A stretch of 31,670 nucleotides of DNA from Emmonsiellopsis sp. PD_33. Lineage: Eukaryota; Ascomycota; Eurotiomycetes; Onygenales; Ajellomycetaceae. The first letter of the stretch is position 1. Every line of letters starts with the position of its first letter. A program made the translations under genes and the position numbers. A model generated the notes under the pieces. The model was given only the letters and a program-made list of their open reading frames with translations. It was not told the origin of the DNA and ran no database searches. Shown piece by piece: positions 1-11,737 of the stretch. The DNA lies in the NCBI GenBank assembly GCA_032988165.1, contig JANTQF010000389.1, positions 1-31,670 on the forward strand, given 5' to 3'.

Positions 1-285
1 AGATACAGATACTGGTGCAAACAAAAATGAGGATGGGGATGGGGATGTCCTAGGCCGAGGACAGGGTTGAGAACACGGCGAAGACACGACGAAGACAACA
101 ACGAGCCCAACTGCCCCCCCCCCCCCCCCTGTGCAGGCTGAATGCTGTGGCCCAACCCCCCTCCCCCCCAGCTCAACCCTGCCCACCCATTGGAGATAAA
201 TAGAACATTTCTCACTCAGCTCCAACAGTTATTTCCCTTTCATCTCTAACCTCATTATTTTCCTATAATCACATATCAAATCACT
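1..285. promoter_or_regulatory. 5' flank of the left MULE relic
   Basis: Normal-GC sequence with a run of 16 C at 114-129 and a TATA-like segment (gataaata) near 195. It leads into the ATG at 286 of the transposase relic. The left terminal inverted repeat of that element should lie here or outside the window, but I could not pair any segment convincingly with the right flank. The shared octamer TGGTGCAA near 13-20 and, inverted, near 3258 is too short to claim. Confidence 0.3.
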
Positions 286-2941
286 ATGTCTTCTACCAGT
301 CAGCTCACTGTAGTGCAGGCCTCCCAGTTCAATTTAGATCACTATATTGATGAAGAAGGCCTATTTAACACCTAAAAAATAACTCATTATGCCCTAGATG
401 ATGATAAAAGGCTTGCTTCACAGGTTGACAATGAATGCTTCCTTCAGGATGACAAGTATGAAGAAGTTGAAGTGCTTAAGGATAATGAGGACATAAGGGT
501 GGATTATAATAATAATGAAATAGAGGAGGTTAATCAATCAAATATTCCCATGCCTGCACTGAAGCCACTAGAGTCACACAGTGAAATTAATGAGTAGATT
601 CCCATGCTCATCAGTTTCTCCAGTAAAATCACTAATAAAGCCCTTATTGATCTCCTAAATCTCAAATACTGGGTGTTTGAGTATATAATAGTCAATTTTG
701 ATACTCATCTTGCCTGTAATTAGTATGTCTTTGCATGTGACCATTCTGGTCCATATAGACCCCCAAAAATAAAGAAGAAGAATTAGTAGAATCATATCTT
801 AATAATGAAAATTAACTGCCTATTTCATATCTCAGGGAAAAAGGATGAGAATGAGTGGATTTTGACTGTATGAAACCTCTCTTATAATTATAAACTCTCA
901 GAGGACAGCCACACCCACTCTATACACTAATTAAGGGCTATATCACAGGAAATTCAGGAGGTAATTCACTGTTATATTCAAGCTTCTGTCCCCCCTCATA
1001 CCATTCAGACCTTACTGAGTAGGAAATTTGGTTGATTTCTTTTGATAACTTAGAATCTCTATAATATTTTATTATAGCTTCTCCAGAGAGAATTGAAAGG
1101 ACAGATGCCTATCTAAGTATTAATTGATGAATTTGATGAGAAAAACAACTCTAATATTAAAGTAGAATGGAAAAAGGATAGGGAGAATCATATAATGTAT
1201 CTCACCCTCTTCTATAAGGAGTTAATTGAAATCCTTCATGATAATAATAATGTTTTACTTCTAAACTGTATATATAAGATAAATTAATATTAATTATCAT
1301 TACTGAGTATTATATTCATCACAAAGCTTCATACAATAGTTAATCTGGGGTTTATATTCATAAACTGTGAGCAGGAGTGAGACTATTAGTAAGTTAAATA
1401 AGCTATGTAATTAGTAGAATCATAACAGTTAAGATAGTCATATAGATCTATATTATTACTAGCTTAGCTAAATTCAGTTAGTGCTGGCATCTAATTAGTC
1501 ACATCATCACAGTTCTAACTGAATCAGGCTAGGCTCTCACTAATTCCCCTGGCAACCATCCTGATTTAACTAGACATAAATAAATACTAACCTATCTATA
1601 TACAGCTAGGCCACCATCTAAATTGCTACTGTCTTTAACTATCATTATATTCCTTACCCTCTCATTTTTATCATAAATTGCAAACTCACCCTTACAAACA
1701 TCCTAAACTATATCTTTCATAATTCCCATTAAATTCTCTGCAGCTGGCATGTTAATCATAATATTATTGAGCATGCTACATGCAAAGAAGCATTTTTAAA
1801 GGCCTATACAGGGTAATCTCAGTAATGTAGCACAGGAGAGCATTAAGAAGGACCAGGATAAAAAATTTAATAACTTCATGAGAGTATGATGTGAAGTAGT
1901 TAAATTAACTATAGAGGAATAGTATCACAGAAGATGGACTGAATTTAAATGAGAATTCTCTCATTATCTGGTGAATTATTATTAATAGACCTAGCTTTCC
2001 CATGAGTAAGAGATTATATAGTGCTATATCAATTGACTCCCTCATTTTGAGCACTATGTTTCCTCATGAGCAAAGGAATCTCACTGGGTATTGAAGTAAT
2101 ATATCATCACTTTAATAGAAGATCTTTAGGTTACCTATTATAAGATCCATCAATTCTAGGATAATCAGCACTTCAAGTACAAAAATCACCTGGCAGTGGC
2201 TAAATCTTGCACTCTGATGTTCACCTTTAATAATCTCTTTCAGAACATACAGTCTCTAGTTACTTTCTTTACATTGAATCAAATTCATGCCCAGATGGTA
2301 GAGAGTGAAAAACTACCTAATACTAATCTTAAATACTCCTTTAGATGCCTGGACCAGATGTTTTTTAGCCTCCTCTACAAGCACTATATCTATAAATATC
2401 TTGATGCTAAAGAACTGATTGAGCTGAGCAAGATCTACTCTTACTGGCTATATAATTATAAACCTGGGTGTTACATGGAGCTGATAGAGGTAGGCCAATT
2501 TCCTGTTAATCTAGAAATTATTTGGGATTCTGCTATTCAATAACAGGGAGATCTATGCCTGAGAGAATCAACCTGGGCCCAGGGTTAGAGATAGGAGTCT
2601 ATACACTAAGGTCCTACCTGTACTAAGATGATTGAATGCTAGCTTATGATGACTCTAGTGCCTAGGGACCAGCATATAGTATACACCTCAGGCACAGATC
2701 AGTTCATTGGCAGCAGCAGTACTACACCATCCTATAGAATTACCCCCCCTGCCTCTACAGCCCCCTCAGCTCTGGGTCAAAAATGTACTGCCACTCTGAC
2801 ATCTCTGAGGTGCATCTGGAAATCCTGATGAGAAGTCCTGGAACAGGCAGTAGATAAGGCTTTTTTGGACATGGCAGTGGAAGAGGTAGACACAGTGGCA
2901 GAAGGGGAGAGGGGATAGGAGGAAGAGAAGGGGGAATATGA
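286..2941 (+). pseudogene. RIP-degraded Mutator-like (MULE) transposase, intronless type
   Basis: A relic of a DDE transposase readable across three frames with many in-frame TAG/TAA/TGA codons. The N-terminus begins MSSTSQLTVVQASQFNLDHY at 286. A FAR1-like zinc-binding segment follows (about 610-900, with CDHSG and later NEWILTV). The DDE core start is at 1240-1300, where the usual DCTYKTN motif reads NCIYKIN: codon 1264-1266 is AAC, so the first catalytic Asp has become Asn. The segment HFEHYVSSxAKESHxVLK (about 2040-2100) matches the conserved MULE region preceding the C-terminal part, and 2196-2543 is an open stretch of that C-terminal part. The tail is Gly/Arg-rich and ends with TGA at 2939-2941. 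Stops are mostly CAG/CAA/TGG-to-stop transitions, as RIP produces. At least two frame changes are needed. Nothing here could make an active enzyme. Confidence 0.8.
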
Positions 2942-5903
2942 TGATCTTTTTCATTATTCTCAGTTTGATTAATTCCTTAATTACAAAAGTGAGGTTCAGA
3001 GTTGGTGCATTTAGAACCATTGTTACACACATAATTTTATATGTAATCCTATGTTTACACTATGCTTTTTTCAATTTAGTTGTTTTTTTTGACTGTGTGA
3101 TTAGCCGATCCACCCATGTAATTAGCGATCCCCTTATTGATGCACTGTCCGTGGTTCTGAAAGGCCACTTCTCTTCTGTACTAACTTATAAAAATGGGCA
3201 CCCAGTTGCCGGTCATTCCACCTCCGTCTTATTTTGTCCATCCAAGCCCAGTTAACAGTTGCACCAAATTTTCCCCGTGATCGTGAGGGGCTTCTCCGTT
3301 ATCCTGCCAAGATTCGATTTTTGGGTAGGTATGTTGTTGACTGTCTGCTTCAACTAGCCCGCAAAAAAAGAAGTTAATAGGTTACCTTTGTTCTCAAAAA
3401 TGAGATTTATATACCCTGTATACAGTTGTAAGAAACTGGTTACATACCCCTCCCCGACCTCCATATTTAACCGCTAAACCTCAGGTAGTTGGTTAGTCAA
3501 AGCCGTCTCGAATTCTCGTTTGAACGAAGATGCAACCCACAAGTACTCCGTACATGCTCATCCTAGTGATTCAAGCGGCCATGCATCAAACCTGCAACAG
3601 GACTCGTCAAGTTCCCTTATGAAAAACCTGCCCGTGTCACCTGAGATATTAGCAATCCTTCGCGAAGATCCATATCTCCACGGAGTCTCACTTGCGATTA
3701 GCCACGATCCATTGTTTTGTCCCAAGGCCGGTGGGGTGAGGTAAGAAACTGCTGTAGTGAGCCGGTTAATTTAATGTCGTCCTGGGTAATGCCGGCGAAA
3801 TAAAGTTGATGGCAGCCACTTATTCACCGCATTCACCCACCCCCTTTTCCGCCTACGGTGAAAACGTCATTGGGTGCATAGGAGATTTATAGTCTCATCA
3901 CATTGAACCCTAAAGGCGGACTACGGGCCATGATGACATCTGCTACTTTGGTCTTTAGGTTGGTGTTTCATGTTTTTCCCTCTCCCCTTCGTTGTCCTCC
4001 CTAACCGGGAGACCCAATAACCGGGGTTCCCTTCAGTCAAATACTATATATATCGCATTTCATACGACAGAAAATGCCAAAGGCACCGGTATTCTTTCGG
4101 ACTATACATAACCCACTCATAGGGGAAACCACAGTGCGGAATATTTTCCATGAAGTATGTCCCCTAGCAATTCAAACCCCGCAGACTCGGCTGAAATTGC
4201 GAAAACTCCACCTACCCTTGTCCTTTTTGCGGCAAAATGTCACCCCCCTTCTTTCAAAATATGACGATATGCCATGACGGAGTACTCGGGTATATAGGGC
4301 GATGATGAAGTGACACTAGTTAATTATTAGCCAAGAAGAAGTGGGGGGGTTGCATGGAGGCGGAGTGGTGGTGGGGGGGGGGGGATGCAGTCGGAGCAGT
4401 TGGCACACTTACATGTCGGCTCCTGTTCGGGCTCGACTAGAGTGAGCGAGGCCGGTGATTCAAATTTTCATATTCTACACTCCGTCCACTAACATTCGAA
4501 ACGTAAATCGATGGTATTTCGAATACTAATGACGTTGCTACCTAGGAGAGGAGAACTTCCGAGGCAAATACAACATGGCTAGAGAGTATTCATTTATGAA
4601 ACAGGTATCTTTCCTATTTCCTGGGACGGGACCTTTATTTCCGGGAATTAAGAAAGTGGCATATGCCAAGTTTCTCCTTGGACCCCGGAACCTTTTTTTC
4701 TCACGAAGGGGAGGTGGAGACGAAGCTATTACTCCTGCCCCCGATGCGAGTCATGCAATGAAGCCATGAGCCAACCAATTGCAGAATTATAGGGCGGATA
4801 ACTCGGCAAAGACCAGAATACTCTTTTTTGAGGGATTATTCCCGAACATTCTCTCCCTGTTCTGTTCATCATGACAGAAGTCCACACCGGGATATATATA
4901 TTGATGCTTAGAAAACGCACCGTGGGAAGGGAGGGACTTGGAGTAATATCTGATTGAAATGTGAGCATATGCATCATTGTCTGTCCCGATTCAAGGGCCC
5001 CATTATTTTTACCATTTTCACCGCGCTTTTGATTCCACAGATAGTCGTACCGCTACCGAATGTCGCCGGGGGGGGGGATTGAAGGGCAGGCATACTCGAC
5101 GGGCAAAGAGAAATGGGAATGAAATGAGCGGAATGCTTTGAGGAATCTTTTATTTCATATGGCTAAAATTGACACCCGTTGGCAGTAATTGATAAAAGTA
5201 CAAAGATGTGATGAGGAACGTGTCTTATCCCAGCCGCCGTAGTGTTTATGAATTTGGTGGGACTAGGCCATTTAGGGGAGATGAATAAGAGCATGTTTTT
5301 GGATACTCGACCTTTTTTTAATAAATACATAAATGTATAAATAATAAATGTATAGATCAATCAATATTCAAAAGTTGCCTACAATATGACAAAAGATATG
5401 CATTATTATTAGGGTTATACCCCAAAACTCCGGATCTGTTCCGTGTTTCGGGACTTGCCGAGCCAAACTTTGAATTAGCGGCACCCGATAGGGGAAACTT
5501 GGGGGAGTGTGATAGGGTATGGACAGGGTTCATGGGGTGGTGATGCTTCTTCTGAGGGCAGGATTCAGTTCAAGGGTTAATTATTCTTGAGAGGCTTGAG
5601 CTGGGGTAGAAAATGAATGATTTAAAAGGGACAAAAAAGAAAATATTAGTAGAAAAACATATTGCTTTTTGCTCACTGATAACATTAATAAATACATGCA
5701 TGCATAGTTAGGGGCTATTTTGCATAACAAAAACCCCAAGGAAAAGTTTTGCCACCTCATTTCACCCCATTAGGAAACGGATTCATATCATAATCATGTC
5801 ACACTCCTTTTGCGGGCTCGTAGGAATATCTATTGACGGCAACCCATCTATCGAACCTGGCGAAACCATCAAATTCTCAGGGTTGTCGTACTCCTGGTGT
5901 GAA
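2942..5903. other. Gene-poor region between transposon relic and reductase gene
   Basis: The AT-rich composition ends near 3100, and after that the base composition is ordinary. Several short open frames (for example 3520-3744, 4074-4277, 4575-4769) have no recognisable domain, no plausible exon partners and no consistent start context. There are G runs near 4340-4383 and at about 5068-5078. The last 100-150 bases should hold the 3' untranslated region of the minus-strand reductase. I see no RNA gene or intact mobile element. Confidence 0.5.
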
Positions 5904-7011
5904 TTAGGTGGATTTCTTTGCATTCTCCCGCTCTGCCTTCTTCAAGGCACGCTTCCGAATGGACTCGTGCATAACCTTGTTATATCCCACGGCAACCTTG
6001 CTGAAGGGACCAATAAACTCAGTGAGCGCCCAGGACATCAAGCCATGGCTCCAGTAAGGAGACGAAGTATACGCATATCTTGACAATCCGCTTCCACGAC
6101 CGACTTTGCTCAATACGGACTGGACGAAGGCACGGGGGATGGGGATAGTGGCAGTAGCACGGCGGATCTTGGACATGGCTGAGGTGACGAGGTAGCTCTG
6201 GACAAGCTCGACTTGGACTCCGTATGGCTCAAGCTCGGATCCCAGGGAGGTGGACCAGTGTTGCAGGAATGCTTTGCTGCCGGAGTACGTGGCGAGCAAG
6301 GGTGTAGGGAGAAATCCGGCAAAAGAACCCATTGTCAAAATCAGACCGCGCTTGCGCTGCATCATTCCTGGCACGACCAGCTGGGTGACGCGCAGAGTGC
6401 CCATGCAGTTGATGGTGATGATGCCTTCCATTTCGTCCAACGGGGTCTGGACGAATGGAACGGGCATATTATGACTGAGACCGACGTTGTTGACAAGAAT
6501 AGAGATATCAAGGTCCTGAATGAGATCATGGAACTTTTGGTAGTCCTCATCGTTGTTTTGAGCGAAGTCCATGGCGAGAACTTTGGTCTGGGTGCCTGGG
6601 GAAAGTTTATGGATTTCCTCAGCTACGGCGGCCAATTTCGAGGCTGTGCGCGAGACGAGGACGATGTTGAAGCCGGCACGCGACAGCTGGAAGGCGAATT
6701 CCTTGCCAATTCCATCGGAAGCACCGGTGATTAGGGCCCAGCTACCCTTGGGGCCGAAGCTGGTGAGCTAATAGAGGTGGGAGATCGTAAGTACGACGAC
6801 TGGCGAAGCTGTATGAGGGATGTATGAACCATACCTTCTTTCCAGGAAGGACAAAAATGCTGAGCATAGCTCGAACGTAGCTCACAAGCTTGCAGACAGT
6901 AAGCAGACCCCCTGTCGCGATGAGGAATATAGCGGCTGCCGACTGCCAGCCTGAGGCGGGCTCGAAGCGGAACTGCGCGAGGCGGTCCATAGCGCAGGAT
7001 GCGAAAGTCAT
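5904..7011 (-). CDS. Very-long-chain 3-oxoacyl-CoA reductase (Ifa38/KAR type)
   Basis: Short-chain dehydrogenase/reductase of the ER fatty-acid elongation cycle, which reduces 3-ketoacyl-CoA with NADPH to make very-long-chain fatty acids for sphingolipids. Two exons are inferred: 7011-6835 and 6767-5904. The intron 6834-6768 has GTATGG at its donor and CTATTAG at its acceptor, and the frame is preserved, giving about 346 aa, the usual family length. Visible features are an N-terminal hydrophobic segment (about residues 25-55), the cofactor motif TGASDGIG (73-80), NNVG near 152, and catalytic Ser207, Tyr220 and Lys224 (YSGSK). The C-terminus is KKST, a dilysine ER-retrieval signal. The ATG at 6990 (MDRLAQF...) resembles the usual family start better than the ATG at 7011, which has the better -3 A, so either could be used. 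The gene is divergent from erg28. Confidence 0.93.
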
Positions 7012-7342
7012 TGTTTCGCCCGATGCCGTTCACTATGGAAAACAAGCTGTGTTGTGAACGGAAGTGGAAGCAGTTGTTCGAAGGAAGAAGAGGGAGGACG
7101 TTGATGTTTTTTTCCCGGATGCGGATCGACGATACAGTTTACGACGTGTGACATAATTACGGTATTGTATACACCCAATTTCAATACCCGGCGGTATATC
7201 AAAAACACCACCTTCCCGCCTATTCCCCGACCTCACTTTGGTTCTTCAACGCTTTCAATTGATTGTCCAACCGACGGGAATATAGCCAAATACTTACAAC
7301 TACGAGATATCTGGCCAGTACCGCGCCAAACCAATAACCACA
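7012..7342. promoter_or_regulatory. Shared divergent promoter of the reductase and erg28
   Basis: About 330 bp separate the two divergent start codons. Both products are ER membrane lipid-synthesis proteins, so shared regulation is plausible but inferred. I could not identify a convincing sterol-regulatory element by eye. Short open frames here are in conflicting frames and are not genes. Confidence 0.45.
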
Positions 7343-7831
7343 ATGTCTTCTCTCCTCTCCTACCTCCCTCAACACGAGGGTCTCCTCCCCAAATGGCTAT
7401 TCTTTGTACGTCACAAAAGCAACCACTCCCCTTTCTCTTAATATGGGACATAGAAAAGAAACATAATTAACCTCTGAATAAACGGACAGGTCTCCGTCGT
7501 CTCCGTCCTAAACTCCTCCCAAGCCTACCTCTCTGCAACCTACACCTCCCAACTCTACAACTCCGCACCCGCTAATGCACTCCAATCGCGCACCTTCGGC
7601 ACCTGGACGTTTCTCTCCGCCGTCCTACGTGCCTATGCCGCTTACTACATTGACGAGCCGCACGTGTATGACTTGGCGATGTGGACGTATGCGATTGCTT
7701 GGACGCACTTCGTGAGCGAGTGGTTGATTTTCGGTAGCGCGAAGCTCAAGGGGAGGTTCCTCGGTCCGTTTATTGTGGCGAGTGGGAGCTTGCTGTGGAT
7801 GGCGGGGCAGAGGGGGTGGTATTTGGGATAG
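7343..7831 (+). CDS. erg28: Ergosterol biosynthesis scaffold protein Erg28
   Basis: Small ER membrane protein that tethers the C-4 demethylation enzymes (Erg25, Erg26, Erg27) and other sterol enzymes. Two exons are inferred: 7343-7405 (MSSLLSYLPQHEGLLPKWLF plus F) and 7490-7831. The intron 7406-7489 runs from GTACGT to GGACAG and keeps the frame, giving 134 aa, normal for the family. Exon 2 shows the Erg28 pattern: LNSSQAYLSATYTSQLYN, then SRTFGTWTFLSAVLRAYAAY, then hydrophobic segments with WTYAIAWTHFVSEWLIFGSA and a C-terminal hydrophobic helix ending GWYLG. About four membrane segments are visible. It is divergent from the 3-ketoacyl reductase and convergent with gal7, with 332 bp between the stop codons. 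Confidence 0.95.
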
Positions 7832-8163
7832 ATCTGGTTGGGTATGAGGGTCGCGAAGGTCGAGAGAGGGGTGTGTGTTAACTACAAGTTAGTCGGCAAA
7901 TGTGGAGATGATGGCCTTGATATTAGGGGTTGGTAGGCATGGTGTGCTTTTATAGGTGTGTCTGCGGCATATTCTGCAGGTATATCGGCCGCTGTCTGAT
8001 AAAGTATCGAGTCTAACACTTCGCTACTTGTGTAAACTAAATTCTTTGTATATTTTTGGAGATATCGATGCTAGGATGGTTATGCCAAAGTGTGTATTCG
8101 CAGAATATCCATTATATCTATATACAGCACATCACCTAAATACGACCTGGCATGCGAGAAAGC
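7832..8163. other. Convergent intergenic region of erg28 and gal7
   Basis: Holds the two 3' untranslated regions. Nothing else is evident; the short open frames on the plus strand have no recognisable content. Confidence 0.5.
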
Positions 8164-9541
8164 CTACTCAGACCCATCCTTCAATTTGTCACGGTACAGG
8201 GGGCCAGCACAATCCCGGAGTCGAGCAGCGGCCTGTTCGGGGGTGATATCCCGCTGTGGTTCCGCGAGCATCTCATATCTGGTGATTGGAAACTCCGTTA
8301 GCAAATTCTTCAATAAACGCACAGGATTGACAACTTACCCAACCAAAAATTTCCTAACAGAAGCACTCCTCAACAGCGGCGGATAAAAATGCAAATGCAA
8401 ATGCGACGCCTCAATTTCCTCTTCCGTCCCACACAGCGGTGCCTGATGGATCCCCATACTATACGGAAAATGCGTCTCGAACAAATTATCATATCGCCTC
8501 GTGATTTCCGCAATCGCCTCTGCTAACAGTTTCTTTTCTGCTGGATTTAAATCAACAAGCGCCCGCTTGTGTTGCTTGCTGACAATCATCGTTTCAAACG
8601 GCCAGGTTGCCCACCAGGGGCAGAGGACCAGGAAGGAATCGTTTTCGAAAACAAGACGTTCACGCTTTTGGGACTCGAGCGCTGCGTAATCTTCAAGCAT
8701 GTGCTTGCCGCCGTGCTCGTGGCGGTATTTTTGCAGCTGGGCTAGTTCAAGCGTTGGCTCCTCAGGGAGGCTGCTCAGTGTCCAAACTTGTCCGTGAGGA
8801 TGCGGGTTGGAGCAGCCCATGGCGGAGCCCTTGTTTTCAAATATTTGCATGTAGCGGAATTGCTCTTTTGGAATTTTTATGCCTGAGACCGGCGAGGATG
8901 GGGAGATTGGTGAGGCCGCAGCGATGGCAGCCAGGGGGGAGCTTGGTGACAGGTGGGAGATATAAATATCAGTCCAGGCGTCGATGATGGGTTTGATTTC
9001 GGCGGGAGTGAGGTCTGCCAGCGTTCGGTTATGGCTGGCAGAGAATGTGAGGACGTAGCATCTTCCCGTGACGGGTTCTACTTGGAGGAATCGGGATGAA
9101 AGACCTGTATAATGGATCCCATGTCAGCTATGAACCGATTGAGAGGCCTCCAGGGAGCCTAGCGGGGTTTGCAAACCCACTTCCATCCTGCGCCTCCGGC
9201 TCATATGGAGCTTGCTCCTCTTTAACCGCACTGTAATCATTGACGAATATAAAAGTGTTCTCGTACTGCGGGTTCTGATCACCCTGAGCGCGCTTATTTC
9301 CGGGACACAGGTAGCAGGCGGGGTCGTAAACTGGTAGAGAGGTCTTGGACGGAGATTCCTGTTGGCCTCTAGGAACAATGATTTAGAACACATATAAAGC
9401 AGGATCTTAGACTCAGTGCAAGGGCGCGAAATCTACTTACTGCCATGGTCTCTTGGTGCGGTGCGGTGAAACCAGCACGTAAGAGCCTCGAAGGATATTG
9501 TATCTCCGGTGAGAGATGTCGTCGAGGACGGATTCCACCAT
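8164..9541 (-). CDS. gal7: Galactose-1-phosphate uridylyltransferase
   Basis: Leloir-pathway enzyme that transfers UMP from UDP-glucose to galactose-1-phosphate. Four exons are inferred: 9541-9441, 9368-9181, 9104-8339 and 8278-8164. The introns have donors GTAAGT, GTGGGT and GTAAGT and acceptors CCTAG, TACAG and CCAG, and the frame is kept at all joins, giving 389 aa. The N-terminus reads LDDISHRRYNILRGSYVLVS followed by PHRTKRPW. The zinc-ligand pair CYLC lies at residues 52-55. The active-site HPH (His198-Pro-His200, in SNPHPHGQVW) carries the nucleophilic His. The C-terminal signature SHLHLHFYPPLLRS is followed by GYEMLAEPQRDITPEQAA. All key residues are present, so the enzyme should be active. 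It is divergent from the F-box gene across about 720 bp. The second donor (GTGGGT) is the least certain junction. Confidence 0.95.
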
Positions 9542-10263
9542 CGTTTCTGACAATTTCCCCTCACCAAAAAAACACGCGAGATAGATAGACGATCTAAAAA
9601 TGCGACGGGAAGAAATTCCAGACGCATAGGGTTGCGCGGGCGGCGGGGTTAAGCCAAGAAAACTTGAACTATTACATTCCCGCCCCGCTAAGGGTCAACT
9701 TTAGTAGGGATGACGTAGTTAGGAACTATGTCAACAACAACAATTTGTATATACCAATCTTAAATAAGAGATAAAAACTGTAATAATAATATCCCTCGGG
9801 GACTTCCTAGATACTATCACAGAGCGAAGCCTAGGAGTTCAATCACCCCCAACCCGGTTAGCATCAACCCGAAGGCTGGTCCCGTCTCCAGTGAGCCCGG
9901 TTGACCCGGCCCGAATGGTCAGCTAACCTACACTAAAACTGCACTCGTTAACAGGTCAGGTCGCTTCTTTCTTACACTACCTGTGCACTTCCAAGGTGTT
10001 GAACTGGATATTCCATAGTAGTTTGTATCAGATGGTTGATGTGGGATGGTATTGTTTGGCATGTTTGCATTCTATGCCAAGGATGCAGATAGTCATGCTT
10101 GGCATTGCTTGGCGTCGATGAGCCGCCGATAAGGCGTGATGAGGTCATTGATTGATAAGAGTTCATCTACGCCGCATCATGGCAAAAGTGTTAGGATAGA
10201 ACAATTCTAGTTCTTCAAATCTTTAGTTCTTCAAATTTCCCCCCTTGAGGACCACTGGCGGAT
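9542..10263. promoter_or_regulatory. Divergent upstream region of gal7 and the F-box gene
   Basis: Contains an AT-rich patch (about 9720-9800) and a segment rich in CCCGG/CCCGA half-sites (about 9850-9920). I found no gene. A tRNA T-arm-like string near 9836 lacks the other arms. Confidence 0.4.
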
Positions 10264-11417
10264 ATGGCACTTACCCGTATTTCCAATTACCTACATCAAA
10301 TGGCCCGAGATATGGCTCTCCCCGAACCTCACGACCCCAACCTCTTAACCCTCCCAAACGAGGTATGCCCCCTATACTGTCATCGCAGCCTCGATAACCC
10401 TGCAATTACACGGTTAAACTAATTAACCAACTAACCTATCCAACTCCAAGCTCCTCCACCAAATCCTCGAACACATCCCCACCGCCTCTCTCCTCCCCCT
10501 CGCTCCTCTCTGCCGGCGCCTCCACAACCTCATCGCCCGCCTGGTCTACTTCCGCCTCTATGCAGCCATCCCCAAACTGGGTAGTACCAGGGTCAAGCTA
10601 GAGTGCTATCATCCAGCTTTCAAGCCCATCGGCCAGTATCTGAAATGCGTATACCTATACTCTGACTCCTTTTGTAATCCAAATGATTTTGAAAAGGGGG
10701 ACACCGACGTCCCCCAGCCCCACGACTCTCCCCCATCGCCAGAACCGGCAGAAACGTTCCTAGCTTCTTTAAAATCTTCATATTCACACTTTAAACCCTG
10801 CTCCCCGCGCGCCCCATGGATCAATACCAATATGTCCCTGATCACAGCCACGTTCCCCCCGCAGGAAGTGATAGATAGTCTTCCTGGTGGCGAGATTCCT
10901 GTCCAAGGCTCTATCTGGTTAGATGAGAATGAACTGTTTACGCAGCTGATTACGGGCTTGTGGGTGATGTCGCCGCCGCACAAGACGTGTGTGGTCGAAG
11001 GGGTTGTGAGACTTTGGAGGGGGTGGCTTGGTGAGGAGGATAGTAATGGTAGCCATTCTGTACTGGAGGGTGGGAAGGGGGGAGATGGTAGTACTAAAGC
11101 CAAGGTGGCTCATCCATGGGATGACAGGAGTGTGGTCTGGGTGCATGGGGGGAGGGATGCCGGGCTTAGGGTCAGGGCACGCAGGAAGATGAGGTTTGGA
11201 GAGGAAGAGTTTGAGGAGGAGGAAGATGGGGAGAATTACATGTATGGGTCAGCGAGATATGATATTGAAATTGAAGGTCCGTGGTTTTTTTTTTTCTCTT
11301 TTATGCCTTCTCGTTGTTTCCCTCCTCCCTTTGTTTATATCGCTTTGGGGTGGTTTGAAGTTGACATTTCAACTCAGAGGTACTTATTCGGACTATAACG
11401 CTCCTCCTTACGATTGA
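10264..11417 (+). CDS. F-box domain protein
   Basis: Probable substrate adaptor of an SCF ubiquitin ligase. Three exons are inferred: 10264-10362, 10451-11276 and 11380-11417, giving 320 aa. Intron 1 has a GTATGC donor and CCAAG acceptor. Intron 2 has donor GTCCGT and acceptor CAGAG followed by codons for GTYSDYNAPPYD and a stop. Without intron 2 the frame would stop at 11398 after a Phe-rich tail encoded by a T tract, which looks like intron. The F-box spans about residues 28-72 and is itself split by intron 1 (LTLPNE, then LLHQILEHIPTASLLPLAPL). The rest has no clear WD40 or LRR repeats. An acidic stretch (FGEEEFEEEEDGE) lies near the C-terminus. The substrate cannot be inferred. Confidence 0.8.
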
Positions 11418-11737
11418 AAAGACTTGCACGCAGGAATTCTTTACGTAGCCTGCTACCTTCAATTGCTGTGGTGGATTAGGGCTTGTTTGTATTTATAGGG
11501 TATTTGGGTTTAATTCATTCTTCGCCAGTCTCCTGCGCCAGATGTTATATAGTCCATCTAGTTAGAATGGATCATTTAAATATCCCAAAAGCCAGGGGAA
11601 TCAGCTTTGAATTTTGGTAATATATAGTGGAGATGAGAGGATAAATATCATCCCCATTAACTAGCGAAGCACCGCAGTCATTCCGCATTCTCTATCTCGT
11701 TTAATAAAATGATACTACCCCTCCCCTCAATTCCTCC
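11418..11737. other. Convergent intergenic region of F-box gene and dehydrogenase
   Basis: About 320 bp of 3' flanks with AT-rich patches (for example near 11570-11650). Nothing else is seen. Confidence 0.5.

Noticed and set aside
1..3260. Inverted ends of the left MULE (TGGTGCAA near 13 and TTGCACCA near 3250)
   Set aside because: Only about 8 bp shared, no flanking duplication found, so it is not distinguishable from chance.
6213..6734. 173-codon plus-strand open frame
   Set aside because: Shadow of the minus-strand ketoreductase exon, whose conserved SDR residues fix the coding strand.
9836..9910. Possible tRNA (T-arm-like GTTCAATCA)
   Set aside because: No box A, no anticodon stem and no acceptor stem could be matched.
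10609..11103. 164-codon minus-strand open frame
   Set aside because: Antisense to exon 2 of the F-box gene; low-complexity Ser/Pro content, no domain.
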